A DNA stretch of 64,000 nt from Rhipidocladum racemiflorum (GCA_036346355.1 CM070581.1:48069849-48133848), one strand, 5' to 3'. Positions 1 to 10,544 are shown, counted from the stretch's first letter. The notes: generated from the letters alone by a model not told the origin. Program-made: numbers and translations.

Positions 1-327
1 AAACAAAGCTCGTAAATGAAAAACAAGTCTATATGCAATGCAAAAGAATCAATTCCAAGCTCCCCCTCAACAAGTGAGTCGATTAAGCACAAAATCTGAT
101 TCAAATTGAGTTATTAGCAATTCAAATTGGATATGACCTAGATTAGCAAATATCTTCAGAAAAGTAGCAAGGTGCAACATATCACAATTTTATGAATTGC
201 ATAATAAACAAAGCTCGTAAATGAAAAACAAGTCTATATGCAATGCAAAAGAATCAATTCCAAGCTCCCCCTCAACAAGTGAGTCGATTAAGCACAAAAT
301 CTGATTCAAGTTGAGTTATTAGCAATT
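1..327. repeat. 122-bp direct duplication, 205-bp period
   Basis: Bases 1-122 recur at 206-327 with one visible mismatch (A to G in the ATTCAAATTG segment). Each copy contains the pyrimidine run CTCCCCCTCAA, which is a polypurine-tract-like motif on the element strand. The repeat sits in the non-coding tail of Sirevirus A. The first copy begins at the window edge, so further copies may lie to the left. Confidence 0.9.
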
Positions 328-756
328 TTAGATTCCAAAAAGACGAGTTGAACTCAACTAAAGCTAGAAAGACAGAAATGAGGAGAAGGAATCAACAAAC
401 TGACAAATGGGTAATCTATGAGCATAGATAAGATGAAGAGAAACACTAACACTCAGACTTGCTCTCACCTTCCCCATATGACTTATATAGGAAAGCTACA
501 TCTCCAAGTCCAACCCAAGAGCAAACACAGACCCTGTCTACCCAGGGGGCTCAACACCTGCTAGACCTAAAAGATTGTGAGTGAGCTCAACCGAGAAGAA
601 GAGAAGAATAGCACCCTAAAGCATAAGATGAGAGGTACATGCCGAGGCATGCCAGAAATCTAGGAGAAGTGGACTCAACCAAAAGAAAACCATCCCAAAG
701 ATACCTAGAAAGAGAAAGGAATGCTGAATATACATATGAACATATAATACAAACCA
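328..756. other. non-coding 3' spacer of Sirevirus A
   Basis: This is the region between the end of pol and the missing 3' LTR of element A. I see no reading frame with a recognisable domain. Sireviruses usually carry a long spacer here; some members have an env-like frame, but none is visible in this copy. Confidence 0.6.
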
Positions 757-768
757 GCTCCCCCTCAA
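757..768 (-). promoter_or_regulatory. polypurine-tract motif overlapping the pol stop codon
   Basis: On the minus strand the sequence is TTGAGGGGGAGC, and the TGA at 767-765 is the stop codon of the RNase H frame. The same arrangement occurs in Sirevirus I at 48253-48262. Repeated PPT-like motifs between pol and the 3' LTR are a known Sirevirus trait. Confidence 0.6.
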
Positions 769-2320
769 TATATGCCATATGGGCTCATAATCCCAATCTC
801 CCCTCTCAAGGCAACAAACCTAGAGCTATCCAAAGGCTTGGTGAAAATGTCAGCCAATTGGTGGTCACTCCCCACAAACTGAAGCACTATATCACCCTTC
901 TCCACATGGTCTCTAAGGAAGTGATATCGAATATCAATGTGCTTGGTCCGAGAGTGCTGCACTAGGTTCTTAGCAATGTGAATGGCAGATGTGTTATCAC
1001 AAAAGAGTGGAACACACTCTGCTGATAACCCATAGTCCTGCAGGCTCGATCTCATCCAGAGCACCTGGCTACAACAACATACTCGGCCTCTGCGGTGGAC
1101 TGAGAAACTCCGGACTGCTTCCTAGAGGACCAAGAAACAAGAGAAGTACCAATAAATTGGCAAGTGCCAGAAATGCTCTTCCTATCTATCCTACAGCCAG
1201 CAAAGTCTTCATCGAAAAAGGCTCGAAGGGACAGACAGGAGGAGGAAGAGTACCAGATACCATAATCAATGGTAGGTTGAAGGTACTTGAAGATGCACTT
1301 CACCGCCTGGAGGTGAGAGGCACGAGGAGAAGCCTGAAATCGAGCACAAAGAGACAATAGAAGTGTATGTCAGGTCTCGAGGCAGTGAGATACAAGAGAG
1401 AGCCGATCATGCTCCGGAACTCCTTCTAATCAACTGGCTCACCATCCTCATCAGGCTCGAGGACTGCAGTGGTGACCATATGAGTCATAACTGGCTTCCC
1501 ATCAGACATGTTAAAACGCTTTAGGAGGTCTCGAGTGTACTTGCCTTGATGCAAGAATGTACCCTCCCGGGTCTGCTTGATCTGGAAGCCAAGAAAGTAG
1601 CTTAACTCGCCCATTATGCTCATCTCGAACTCAGTACTCATCACATCTGAGAACTGAGTAACAAGTGAATGCGAGGAACCACCGAAAATGATGTCGTCGA
1701 CATAGATCTGGACTAGGAGAAAGTCCGACTTGGAATGTCTGACCAAAAGAGTCTTGTCCACTTGACACATATGAAAACCATGACTCAAGAGGTAGGACTT
1801 AAGCCTCTTATACCAAGCTAGTGGAGCTTGCTTAAGTCCATACAAAGCTTTGGAAAGCTTGAATACATGGTTAGGGTACTTGGGGTTCTCAAATCCTGGA
1901 GGCTGTCTGACATACACCTCTTCCTCAATGAAGCCATTGAGGAATGCACTCTTGACATCCATTTGATAAAGCTTGAAGCCCTTGGACACCGCGAATGCGA
2001 GCAGGATCCTGATGGCTTCTAGTCTGGCTATAGGGGCAAAAGTCTCCTCAAAGTCGAGGCCCTCAACCTGAGTAAAACCCCTGAACGACTAGCCTAGCCT
2101 TGTTTCGAACTACAACCCCATCCTCACTCTACTTGTTTTTGAACACCCATTTGGTCCCAATGATGTTGTGACCAGCAGGGGGTTCAACAAGCTTCCAAAC
2201 TTTGTTCCTCTCGACGTTTTCAAGTTCCTCATGCATAGCACTAATCCAAGATTCACTGGATAATGCATGAGAAACATCCTTCGGCTCAAAAGAGGCAACA
2301 AAGGCAGAGTGGAGGCTCAA
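765..2320 (-). pseudogene. copia reverse transcriptase and RNase H (element A)
   Basis: On the minus strand the RT starts near 2320 (WKLVEPP, GTKWVFKNK) and runs through LYQMDVKSAFLNG, ALYGLKQAP and the catalytic QIYVDDIIFGG around 1700, then FLGFQIKQT. RNase H follows with RKQSGVSQSTAEAEY, CDNTSAIHIAKN, HSRTKHIDIRYHFLR and ADIFTKPL. Comparison with Sirevirus I identifies in-frame TAG stops at 2131-2129 and 1428-1426, each where I has glutamine (CAA). A frameshift lies near 1055 and another between 1990 and 2128. The family normally encodes one continuous polyprotein, so this copy cannot make a working enzyme. The assignment is secure; exact ends are approximate. Confidence 0.9.
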
Positions 2321-3250
2321 AAGAGCATAAACAGATCTGATTTAGAGCCAGTGACTCGCTCAAATAGATCTCCAATGATCTGGTTAGGTGGATGAGCCTA
2401 CTGAATGTGGCGGGGAGGTCCAGAAGCAGAAGTGACCTCTTCTCCTCTCGTGGGAGAAGTAGGAATAGAGTCACTAGCTGTCGAAGAGTCTGAGGGTAAG
2501 GGCTGATCTCCCTGAGGTGCAGAAATGGAAATGGGAGGCACCTCAGGAGCAGGAATGGAGATAGGATCAAGCAAGGTGCCTTCATCTCTATCATCAACAT
2601 CCTCTAAGAAAATAGAGTGGGAAAGAGGAGAAGAGCCTGAAATATCTGGTCTAGCACTGGGACTAGCCTCATCAAAGGTCACCTCATAGTCTTTATCATC
2701 CTATCGAAATCTACAGCCCAAATCCTATAGCTACGAGGAGGAGTCGAGTAACCCAAAAAGAACCCGTCGGCAGAACGTGATTCGAACTTATCTAGGTTTC
2801 CAGACTTCAAGAAGAAACACTTGGAACCAAAAACATGAAAATGAGATACACTAGGCTTTTGCCCATATCTCAACTCATAAGAAGTGCAATGCAAGTGTGC
2901 CCTATGAAAAACTCTGTTGGCAACATGGCATGCCGTAGCTACAGCCTCAGCCCAAAACTTCCTAAGAGTACTGTACTCTATCTAGCATCATCTCGGCCAT
3001 CTCAACCAGGGTCCTGTTCTTCCTCTCCACTATGCCATTATGCTGAGGGACGTATGGAGAAGAGAACTGATGCTCTATGCCTAACTCCTCACAAAAGTTA
3101 CTAAAGTAGGATTTCGTGAACTCTATGCCATTGTCACTGTGTATCGCTCGTAACGTACCTGGGAGCTCAAGAGATACCCTACGAACCAAACCCCTAAAAT
3201 GAGAAAATGACTCATCCTTCAAGGCCATGAAGAAGACCCAAGAATACCTC
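2321..3250 (-). pseudogene. copia integrase, C-terminal half, and linker to RT (element A)
   Basis: Reading on the minus strand from 3250, the frame resumes the integrase core interrupted by the solo LTR: YSWVFFMALKDE, then the catalytic aspartate in HSDNGIEF and the glutamate in NGIVERKNRT, near 3030. Downstream, at 2894-2679, are YELRYGQKPSVSHFHVFG and GFFLGY, the usual copia segment after integrase. From about 2680 to 2321 comes the serine- and proline-rich linker before RT, open only in pieces. Frameshifts lie near 2960-2900 and 2400. Confidence 0.88.
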
Positions 3251-3301
3251 TGTCGGTGTATTTTACACCAGGGTGCCCACTTCACCGCAGTAATGATGTG
3301 A

Positions 3302-3570
3302 GGTGACCGCCCAGCGGACAGGTGGCGTCCAGGCCACGCCGCTGGCGGTCAATACAAGGTGATCGCCCAGCGGGTAGGTGGCGTCCAGGCCACGCCGCTT
3401 GCGGTCAGCATGGTGATCGCCCAGCGGACAGGTGGCGTCCAGGCCATGCCGCTGGCGGTCAGTACAAAGTGATCGCCCAGCGGGCAGGTGGCGTCGAGGC
3501 CACGCCGCTGGCGGTTAGCAAGGTGGTCGTCCAGCGGACAGGTGGCGTCCAGGCCACGCCGCTGGCACTC
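3302..3570. repeat. about 55-bp tandem repeat in the U3 of the solo LTR, five units
   Basis: Units begin near 3304, 3361, 3414, 3471 and 3525, each with GCCCAGCGG followed by GGTGGCGTCCAGGCC and CGCCGCTGGCGGT, with spacing of 53-57 bp. The LTRs of element C carry the same repeat in other copy numbers (about 7065-7370 and 62785-63110). Repeats in U3 often act as enhancer units; that role is inferred. Confidence 0.85.
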
Positions 3571-3900
3571 TGTTCCCGAGGCCACCTAGTAGTCTGTGCC
3601 GCCACACAGAGGGTCAAAGGCATTTAATGCGTATCGTGCGCATTAAATGAGGGAAATGAAGGCCACAGTGTGACGGCGCATGTTCCCAACAAGCGCATTT
3701 ATTGCTGGTGATGTCATGGCGAAACCCCCCCAGGCGAGGCGGGCGGAGTCTGCACACAGGGCCCGAGGCCGGGGAGAAGTCGGCTGTGTCAGAGCATTAA
3801 GTGTGGCGTAAGAATAGTGACAGGTGCATTAAATGTTGTATGGCAGTGTAATGAGTACGGTGCACTGATGTAAACTCCCATGCGCCCCAGCCAGCCCAAG

Positions 3901-3908
3901 TATAAAAG
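3901..3908 (+). promoter_or_regulatory. TATA box of the solo LTR
   Basis: TATAAAAG lies about 650 bp into the LTR, in the right orientation for LTR-driven transcription. The same motif is at 6721-6728 and 62439-62446 (minus strand) in the LTRs of element C. Confidence 0.7.
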
Positions 3909-4232
3909 GGAACTAGGGTGCATGGGAGAGAGGGTTGGAAAAATTAGGTTCAGCACATTTGGTTTGGTTCTTCAACCTCTGAAGAGCCATTCGGTTTGCA
4001 AGGATTGTCTGAGTTCCCCCAAGAACCCAAGCAAAAATAGAAGAACAGGACTAGGGCTATTACTCGTTAGGAGGGCCCGAACCTGGATAAACCCTAGTGT
4101 CCGCTTGCAAGCTTCGCCTTTTCGTCCCTTTCTTCCATCTCTCTCTCGAGCGATCTCCACGAAAGCCCCCTAATTCGAACTTCATATACACCCGATCCGG
4201 AGGTGACTGTTGGCTTTTACGCCGACAACCTC

Positions 4233-4935
4233 AAATAGTCATCGACAATGACAAGAATGTACCACTTTCCTCCCGCTGACTGCACTCTAGCTGGACCAAC
4301 AGTGTCCATATGCAAAAGCTATCTTGGTGCATCAGTCATCACTTGGGTGACTAGGGGATGAGAAGCAGCAACCATCTTGCCATGTTGGCAAGGAGGGCAT
4401 ACTACATCTTTGACCATCTTGAGTTTGGGCAAACCACGAATGAGATCATGGCTGCTAACTCAAGTCAAATGATCAAAGCCAATGTGACCAAGCCTCCTAT
4501 GCCAAAAGGAGAGATCATGGGACTCTGAAGCAATAAGACAATGGAGAGAGTCTCGAGAAGACGAAGAAAAATCAGCACGAAAGACTCTCCCAAAACGAGA
4601 AATCATGCAAATCAACTCCCCATGAGAATCGAGGATTCTACAGCCACTAAACTTGAAGCTTACCTCGATATGGTCTTCGATAAGCTGAGTAACAGAAAGA
4701 AAATTGAATGCAGCATACTCACTAAGGCAACATCCTTAAGAACAAATTAATCATTAATACAGACGGTACCTTTAGCGATGACTCTACCTGAAGAAGCATC
4801 CCCAAACGTGATCACCTCATCACCGGGAGCTCGGACTAGGGAAGAAAACCAACATGAGTCTCCAGTCATATGGCGTGAACAGCTGGAGTCTACGATCCAA
4901 ACCTCCCCCTTCCCTGTCCCATGAACCTGAATCAA
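4233..4935 (-). pseudogene. copia protease, GAG-pre-integrase and integrase N-terminus (element A)
   Basis: The protease motif at 4935-4747 reads WIVDSSCSRHMTGD; the family norm is DSGCSRHMTG, so the residue after the catalytic DS is serine rather than glycine. The GAG-pre-integrase domain follows, with SFWHRRLGH and the zinc-binding CPPCQHGK segment, then MDTVGP of the integrase core. Two in-frame stops are clear against Sirevirus I: TGA at 4462-4460 where I has arginine, and TAG at 4321-4319 where I has glutamine. The frame is cut at 4233 by the solo LTR. Confidence 0.85.
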
Positions 4936-6199
4936 TGAGAGTGAAAGGCAGATGTCTAAGTACCACGACAGATCAAGGCTGATCTAGGAACCCAATACTG
5001 AGTCACTTGAGCAGAAGTAGAAGCAGTGAAAGGAGCAGTAGAATGCATCTAATGCCACTCCTAGACTCAACTCTCACAAACTCAGAGACAGCTCCAATAG
5101 AACGTCTGGGAGCAGGTGCCGGGTTGGTCTGCTAGCGTGGAAAGGCCAGACCATCCACAATACGCTGCTCAGACCTCCTCCTAGAGGAAGCAAGCTCACG
5201 TCGCTGATATCCACCTCGATGGGAAAAACGAGGAATATCATAAGGACGATGGAAAGACTGACTCGGAACAGCTCTGGGGCGAAAACCAGAAGAAGAAGCC
5301 TGAAAACCAAGCCCCATACGCTATCCACAAACAGGAGACTCTCTAGCATGTCTATCCTGTCTAAAAGCATTGTGTGCCTTAGAAGCACTCAAAGTCTGGG
5401 GATGACCCTGAATAACCCTAAGGGCACTAACACACTCATGCCGAATGATCTTGGCGCATCTGAAGCAGAAATCAACAAGATGTCCGTCCTTCTGACAGAA
5501 GGTGCAAGTATACATCGTCTTGGGGGGTCGAAGTAGAATGAGAAGCACCCTTATTGTCAGAGATCCCGTGGACTAAACCTCCTGACCTAAAAATAGTGGT
5601 GCTTATCTGTGGAGCAACCACAATCTCTCCACTCTTGGAGGCGCGCACAATAGTAGGCGGATGCGCCCGTGCGTGCTCCAAGCAATCAAATCCTACACCC
5701 TAACTGAATCTGCTAATTTTGGATTGGTCTAAGATGAGACTGAGCTTCTTCTTGCCTCCTACAAATTTCTCAAGAGTGCTCATAAGGTACTGGCACTCTT
5801 GGAAAAATGAGGTACAATAAGAGCAGGGGGAAGGAGAAGCAGAAAAAGAGACAGATTGAGAAGATCGAGTAAGGCATGAACATTTCTCCCTATATTGAGC
5901 TGCCTCAATCTTGAGGGACTCGTAAGAAACACAAGGAGAATCTCTAATTCTACCGATTTGGGCCTCAAGCTTCTTCCTAAGCTCCGTGTGGACTCTATCC
6001 ACATCCACCTTAACCCCAACACATAGCAAGCAACCTGTTGGTCACTTAAGTAGTAAGTCCTTAGCAAATTTAGCACACTTCACAGTCAAAGCATCACTGT
6101 CAAGTTTTAGTTGCTTAAGCCCTCACATGAGCTGATTGGGTCCTTAGAAGCATATGATTCAAGTTCATCATTTCTAGCAGAAAGCTTCCTAAGATGTGA
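4936..6199 (-). pseudogene. copia gag, C-terminal part (element A)
   Basis: On the minus strand the fragments at 6029-5700 carry polar helical sequence with KKKLSLILDQSK, matching GKKKLNMILDQSK in the gag of Sirevirus I. At 5548-5321 a zinc knuckle reads CTFCQKDGHLVDFC, matching CTHCGRDGHLVDFC in I. The N-terminal capsid part is missing because the sequence is cut at 6199. The pieces lie in different frames, so the gene is broken. Sirevirus gag is unusually long; the extended coiled-coil C-terminus seen here is typical of the group. Confidence 0.8.
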
Positions 6200-6400
6200 T
6201 GTAACATCCCGAAAACTGTCCTTGGTTATTAGGTTGTGCATGGCATGCTCATATCATACATGTAGTGGCATAATTTGCACTCAAATAGAACTTTACAAAG
6301 GCTAGCACCATGTTACATGGACGGATATTAGATCCTTGCTACCCTAAAAACTGTTATTCTTCCACACTAATGTTTATTTTGCCTTAAGCCAATGACATGT
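6200..6400 (+). mobile_element. left end of an LTR element inserted in Sirevirus A (element B)
   Basis: Copia similarity stops at 6199 and new sequence begins TGTAACATCCC, a typical LTR start in Tekay-like gypsy elements. It runs to 6400, where gypsy C is inserted, and continues at 63162 after C is removed. The preceding 5 bp, TGTGA, would be the target duplication, but its partner lies beyond the window. The element type is inferred from the end motif only. Confidence 0.55.
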
Positions 6401-7422
6401 AGTTAGCGTATGAGCCAACAGACACCTCCAGATCGGGTGTATATGAAGTTCGAATCAGGGGGCTTTCATGGAGATCGCTCGAGAGAGAGATGGAAGAAAG
6501 GGATGAATGGCGAAGCTTGCAATCGAACACTTAGGTTTATCCAGGTTCGGGCCCTCCTAATGAGTAATAGCCCTAGTCCTGTTCTTCTATTTTTGCTTTT
6601 CTTCTTCGGGGAAACTCAGACAATCCTCGCAGACCGATTGGCTCTTCAGAGGTTGAAGAACAAAACCGAATGCGTTGAACCTAATTTTTCGAACCCCTCT
6701 CTCCCATGCACCCCAGTTCCCTTTTATACTTGGGCTGGCTGGGGCGCATGGTAGTTTACATCAGTGTACCATATTCATTACACTGCCATATAGCATTTAA
6801 TGCACGTGTCACTATTCTTACGCCACACTTAATGCTCTGACACAACCGACTCCTCCCCAGCCTCGGGCCCCGTGCACCTGTCGGCTCCGCCCGTCTCACT
6901 AGGGGAGATTTCGCCGTGACGTCACCCGCAATAAATGCGCGTATTGAGAATATGCGCCGTCACACTCTGACCGTCATTACCCTCATTTAATGCGCATGAT
7001 ACGCATTAAATGCCTTTGATCCTCTATGTGGCGGCACAGACCACTAGGTGGCCTCGGGAGCTGAGCGCCAGCGGCATGGCCTGGACGCCACCTGTCCGCT
7101 GGGCGATCACCTTGAACTGAGCGCCAGCAGCTTGGCCTGGACGCCACTCGCCCGGGCGATCACCTTATCTTGACCGCGCCCGTATGGCTCGACACCACAC
7201 GTCCATTGGTGATCACCTTATCTTGACCGCCACGGGCGTGGCTCGACACTACATCATTGGCGATCACCATATCGACCGCCGGGCGTGGCTCGACGCCACC
7301 GTCATTGGCGACCACTTTGCTGACCGCCCGGCGGCATGGCCTGGACGCCACCTGTCCGCTGGGCGGTCACCTCACATCATTACTGCGATGAAGTGGGCAC
7401 CCTGGTGTAAGATACGCCGACA
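6401..7422 (-). repeat. 3' LTR of gypsy element C
   Basis: This 1,022-bp LTR is similar throughout to the copy at 62119-63156. Its inner end is GCCGACA at 7416-7422. Its outer end reads AGTTAGCG where the partner reads TGTCGGCA, four changes in eight bases, so the terminal TG is lost; the CATGT duplication still places the border at 6400/6401. A decayed form of the family's 55-bp repeat lies at about 7065-7370, and a TATA motif at 6721-6728 on the minus strand. Confidence 0.9.
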
Positions 7423-7437
7423 GTAGCCCCCGGGCCC
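7423..7437 (-). promoter_or_regulatory. polypurine tract of element C
   Basis: On the minus strand GGGCCCGGGGGCTAC directly precedes the TGTCGGCG start of the 3' LTR, the position where plus-strand DNA synthesis is primed. It is not a pure purine run, as is common for plant gypsy elements. Confidence 0.65.
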
Positions 7438-7696
7438 ACCCTGGAGCGCCTTTGTCCCTTTTTGGGAAACGGCTCAGTCTCCCGGGTGGGTCCATTATAA
7501 ATGCCCACGAACCGCCGTAGCTTTAAATGCCCGCCGCCGTTTCTGGGCATCAAAACGGAACAGGCAGCTGCCCCCGCCTCGTAACTGACGCAGGATTCTT
7601 GGAAACATGCCCAACTTTTTGACAGTTTTTTGGGCTTCTCGCTTTCGAACCGCCGCGTCCCTTCGGGTTTCCCGCCAGATCACCCCTTCGTTTGCT

Positions 7697-7708
7697 TATA
7701 TATATAAG
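7697..7708 (+). promoter_or_regulatory. TATA box of the antisense gene in element C
   Basis: TATATATATAAG lies about 110 bp before the ATG at 7816 and is followed by a pyrimidine-rich leader. It is on the strand opposite to gag-pol and fits a promoter of the antisense gene's own. Confidence 0.55.
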
Positions 7709-7815
7709 TTGCCACGGGGGGAGTGATTCTTTCTTTCAGTCTCACTCATCCGCCAAGTCCTCAGCCGTGCTTCTTGCGCACTGTCTCCTTCTTACACGTC
7801 GCCTGCTTCGCCCAG

Positions 7816-8527
7816 ATGGCACCTCCAGCACCCTTTCTCCCGCCGTCGATCGTCGAGGAACAAGACGCCGCAAGGTTCTCCCGGCATATTACCGGCGGCT
7901 CCCTCTGTGTCCGCGCCGGGACTACCGCGCCCGGCTGCCGCCCAAGAGAAGTGATCTTCTTTAGCTGGGTGATGCTGGCGGGCCTACTCCCGCCGGTTTT
8001 TGACTTCTACATCTCCGTCCTCAACTTCTACTTCCTCCCAACTCCATCGTCCTCCTTGCTGTCTTCGCTCACTTCTGCGAAATGTTCGTGGGAGTGGCCC
8101 CCAATCCTCCTCTCTTTCGCTTTTTCTATGCCTTGTGCACTGCCAGGGATCCTTCCATCCCATCGGGGTGCTGCCACCTTTGCCTCCAAGACGGCGCAGC
8201 TTCGCGCTACATCCCGTTGGACTCCAGGTCCAATTGGAAGACCTGGCGCAACGAGTGGCTTTATGTCGCGGATGACAGCGGCATTGAAGCCCTGAAGTTG
8301 CCGACTGGGCCGGCGGTCAGCAACCCCACCTGGGGAGCACAAGTCGACCAGACGCCCGAGCTCCGGACAATGCTGGCCCGCGTGGACCAGCTGCGGACAG
8401 CGGGCCTGACGGGAGGCATGGTCCTCCGAGACTTCATATCACAGAGAATCAGCCCCCTGCGCTGCCGTGCCCGCCCGGCCTGGAATTACACGGGCCTTGA
8501 TGACATGACCTGGACGATTCCCGGAGG
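7816..8527 (+). pseudogene. antisense gene in the Tat element, PF04195-like (putative gypsy-type transposon domain), frameshifted
   Basis: This gene runs opposite to gag-pol between integrase and the 3' LTR. It starts at ATG 7816 (MAPPAPFLPPS) and includes FSWVMLAGLLPPVFDFYIS. A frame change near 8020-8060 leads to VFAHFCEMFVGVAPNPPLF, FRFFYAL, DSRSNWKTWRNEWLYV, LRTAGLTGGMVLRDFISQR and RPAWNYTG. From memory of the family these resemble the PF04195 domain found in plant retroelement-linked genes. A splice-donor-like GGAG/GTAGGC at 8524-8530 follows, and the frame beyond it has no family similarity, so this is probably exon 1 with later exons lost or unrecognised. The function of such genes is unknown. 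Tat elements such as Grande carry antisense genes in this position. Confidence 0.7.
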
Positions 8528-9181
8528 TAGGCTACTTGCATGCCCTTTTTTTGTTTTGCCTTCGTCTGTAAAAAACTCCTGCAAGTTAGTTCTTACTCAC
8601 GAATGCACATGCTTCCCTTTACACATCTTAAGCCTGAATGTTTGTCCGCACGCCCCACTTTGCTGGTTCTAAACGAGCGAACAGGCAGCCGCACGTTTTA
8701 ACGGTTAGTTGGAATGCAGGGTTCGAGACCCTCGCGCCGGAAGATCGCCATCTCAGGACCTTAGGACCTTGTGGAAGCAACTACTCTCGCGGTCTCTTGG
8801 GACCGAACACTTGGTGAGGCGTGGCAGGGTAGTAGGCTCTCGGTAGTAGTGTTTAAGTCGCCGGTTCTCACGAGGACACCCGGAGCGTCATGACCGTGTT
8901 GAGAACCATGCCAAACCAACCGCCCGATCGCCCATCCCTGCTCACCGCGCTCACCCAGTGGTTCCACTTTTACCGTCGAGGTTTCAGAGAGTCGCAAGGT
9001 ACTGAGGACGACTACGCGGATGCGGCCCACCAAGACGCAAACCATAAAAGAGAACGAAAATGATAACTGCTTTGAATAAAAATCAAACGCTTGATTAAAC
9101 AGAGGCTTCCCCCGACCAGCCAAGGAGAGGAAAACTCAGTCCGGTTGGTCGGGGCACACGACTCTGCACTTACAGCCATTT
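8528..9181. other. spacer between the antisense exon and integrase in element C
   Basis: No plus-strand frame continues the antisense gene past its putative donor. A minus-strand frame of 120 codons at 9123-8761 has no recognisable domain. The region includes an AATAAA at 9075-9080 and a lone tRNA-like B-box motif at 8720-8730. It could hold the intron and 3' end of the antisense transcript. Confidence 0.5.
9075..9080 (+). terminator. possible poly(A) signal of the antisense transcript
   Basis: AATAAA in an AT-rich stretch, 1.37 kb downstream of the antisense TATA box and about 100 bp before the integrase stop codon on the other strand. The assignment rests on position only. Confidence 0.35.
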
Positions 9182-10409
9182 TTAGGGATAGAATTTGCGC
9201 AGAAGCTCTATGTTTTGGGAGTTCGCCAACTCCTCCCCGTCCTCAGTGGCCAACCTGACCGCCCCGGGGCGAGAGACGGAGACCACCTTAAAGGGGCCCT
9301 CCCACTGGGGAGACATTTTGTGTAACCCGGCATGCATCTGAATTCTGTGCAAGACTAGGTCGCCCACTGCCAGTGTTCTCTCACTGACCCAGGCGGCGTG
9401 GTACCGCCTGAGACTTTGCTGGTACCAGGCAGCGCGCAAGGCTGCACGGTCTCGGATTTCTTCCAGGAGATTGGCTTCTTCTCGACGCAGATCTTCCTGG
9501 CCCTCCTCCTTGAACGCCGCGAAGCGCGGTGGCCCCAAGGCCAGCTCCGAAGGCAAGACAGCTTCCGCGCCGTAGACCAGGAAGAAAGGAGTTTCCCCGG
9601 TGGCCCGGCAGGGGGTGATAGGAAGCGACCACAATACCGCCGGGAGGTCCTCGGTCCACCGGGCTCCGCGCTTATGGAGTCGATCAAACGCCCTGGTTTT
9701 GAGGCCCTTCAGAACCAGCGCATTGGCCCGCTCAACTTGGCCATTACTCCTTGGGTGGGCCACCGAGGCAAAACAAACCTTGGTGCCCATTTCTTCACAG
9801 AAACCCAAGAAGGCAGCGCTGGTGAACTGTGTGCCATTATCGGTGATGATGCGGCTGGCAACCCCAAAGCGGATGAAGATTCCTTGCATGAACTTGATTG
9901 CGGCGGCGGCGGTAATGGCCCTCACTGCTTCGGCTTACACCCATTTGGTAAACTTGTCGATGGCGACGAACAGATGGGTGTAGCCCCCTGTGGCCCGCAG
10001 GAACGGGCCTAGGATATCCAGCCTCCAGACCGCAAAAGGCCACGAGAGCGGGATGTTTTGCAGAACCTGGGCTGGTCGGTGGATTTGCTTGGCGTGGAAC
10101 TGGCACACCTCGCACTTCCTCACCAGCTCGCAAGCATCCTGGAGGGCGGTTGGCCAATAGAACCCTTGGCGGAAAGCTTTCCCAACCATCGTTCGACTGG
10201 ACATATGGCTCCCGCACACACCTCCATGCATATCAGAGAGCAGACTGCTCCCCTCTTCCCGAGTGATGCACTTCAGAAGAACTCTGTTTCTACCCCGGCG
10301 GTACAGGTCCCCGCCCACCAGGGTATAGCACTTGGCCTTTCGTGCTATCTTCTCTGCTGATGCATCATCGTCGGGGCACACTTGATCCCGCAGGTTGGCC
10401 AGGATCGGA
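9182..10409 (-). pseudogene. gypsy integrase of element C (left part of the split pol gene)
   Basis: On the minus strand the frame resumes at MDPILANLRD next to the insertion border. The zinc-binding HHCC domain follows (MHGGVCGSHM, RKCEVCQFHA), then the catalytic core with aspartates in RLDILGPF and ITDNGTQF and the glutamate in SNGQVERAN. The C-terminal part includes LRRYHAAWV, VGDLVLHRI and WEGPFKVV, ending at the stop at 9182-9184. An in-frame TAA at 9937-9935, just after the FTKWV motif, breaks the frame. Length and domain order are otherwise complete. The upstream part of pol is 47 kb away at 57655, on the other side of the nested insertions. Confidence 0.93.
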
Positions 10410-10414
10410 TCCAT
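10410..10414. repeat. target-site duplication of solo LTR D, left copy
   Basis: TCCAT at 10410-10414 is repeated at 57650-57654. On the minus strand both copies encode the end of the WMD motif of the interrupted pol gene. Confidence 0.92.
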
Positions 10415-10544
10415 TGTGAAATCATGTGCTGAAACATTGGCTTTGAACTGAAAAATTAACGTAGAATTGGATTTGCAAAATGTGCTTGTGCATGTGTTTG
10501 ACAATTTGATAAAAAACAGTAAGTTTCGCTTTTGCGCCGGACCA

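Larger units (their letters stand above)
3251..4227 (+). mobile_element. solo LTR of the Tat gypsy family, inserted in Sirevirus A
   Basis: The segment starts TGTCGGTG and ends GCCGACA and is flanked by ACCTC at 3246-3250 and 4228-4232, a 5-bp target duplication. Its 977 bp match, in reverse complement, the LTRs of gypsy element C (6401-7422 and 62119-63156), so it is the same family in the opposite orientation. No internal sequence remains, which is the signature of recombination between two LTRs. It interrupts the copia integrase just before the SWVFF motif. Confidence 0.95.
1..6199 (-). mobile_element. Sirevirus-type Ty1/copia retrotransposon remnant (element A)
   Basis: This is the outermost layer. 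On the minus strand the order is gag (about 6199-4936), protease, GAG-pre-integrase and integrase (4935-2679), reverse transcriptase and RNase H (2320-765), then a non-coding tail to the window edge. Protease before integrase before RT is the copia order. The long gag with a coiled-coil-like segment and a knuckle, and the long spacer after RNase H, fit Sireviruses. Both LTRs and the start of gag lie outside the window or are cut off. A solo gypsy LTR interrupts the integrase at 3251-4227, and copia similarity stops at 6199 where another element begins. Many stops and frameshifts mark it as dead. Confidence 0.88.

Noticed and set aside
8720..8730. GGTTCGAGACC, a perfect B-box as in tRNA genes or SINEs.
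   Set aside because: No A-box at the right distance and no cloverleaf can be drawn around it.
8761..9123. 120-codon minus-strand frame between integrase and the antisense gene.
   Set aside because: No domain, and it overlaps a region that looks like the 3' part of the antisense transcript.
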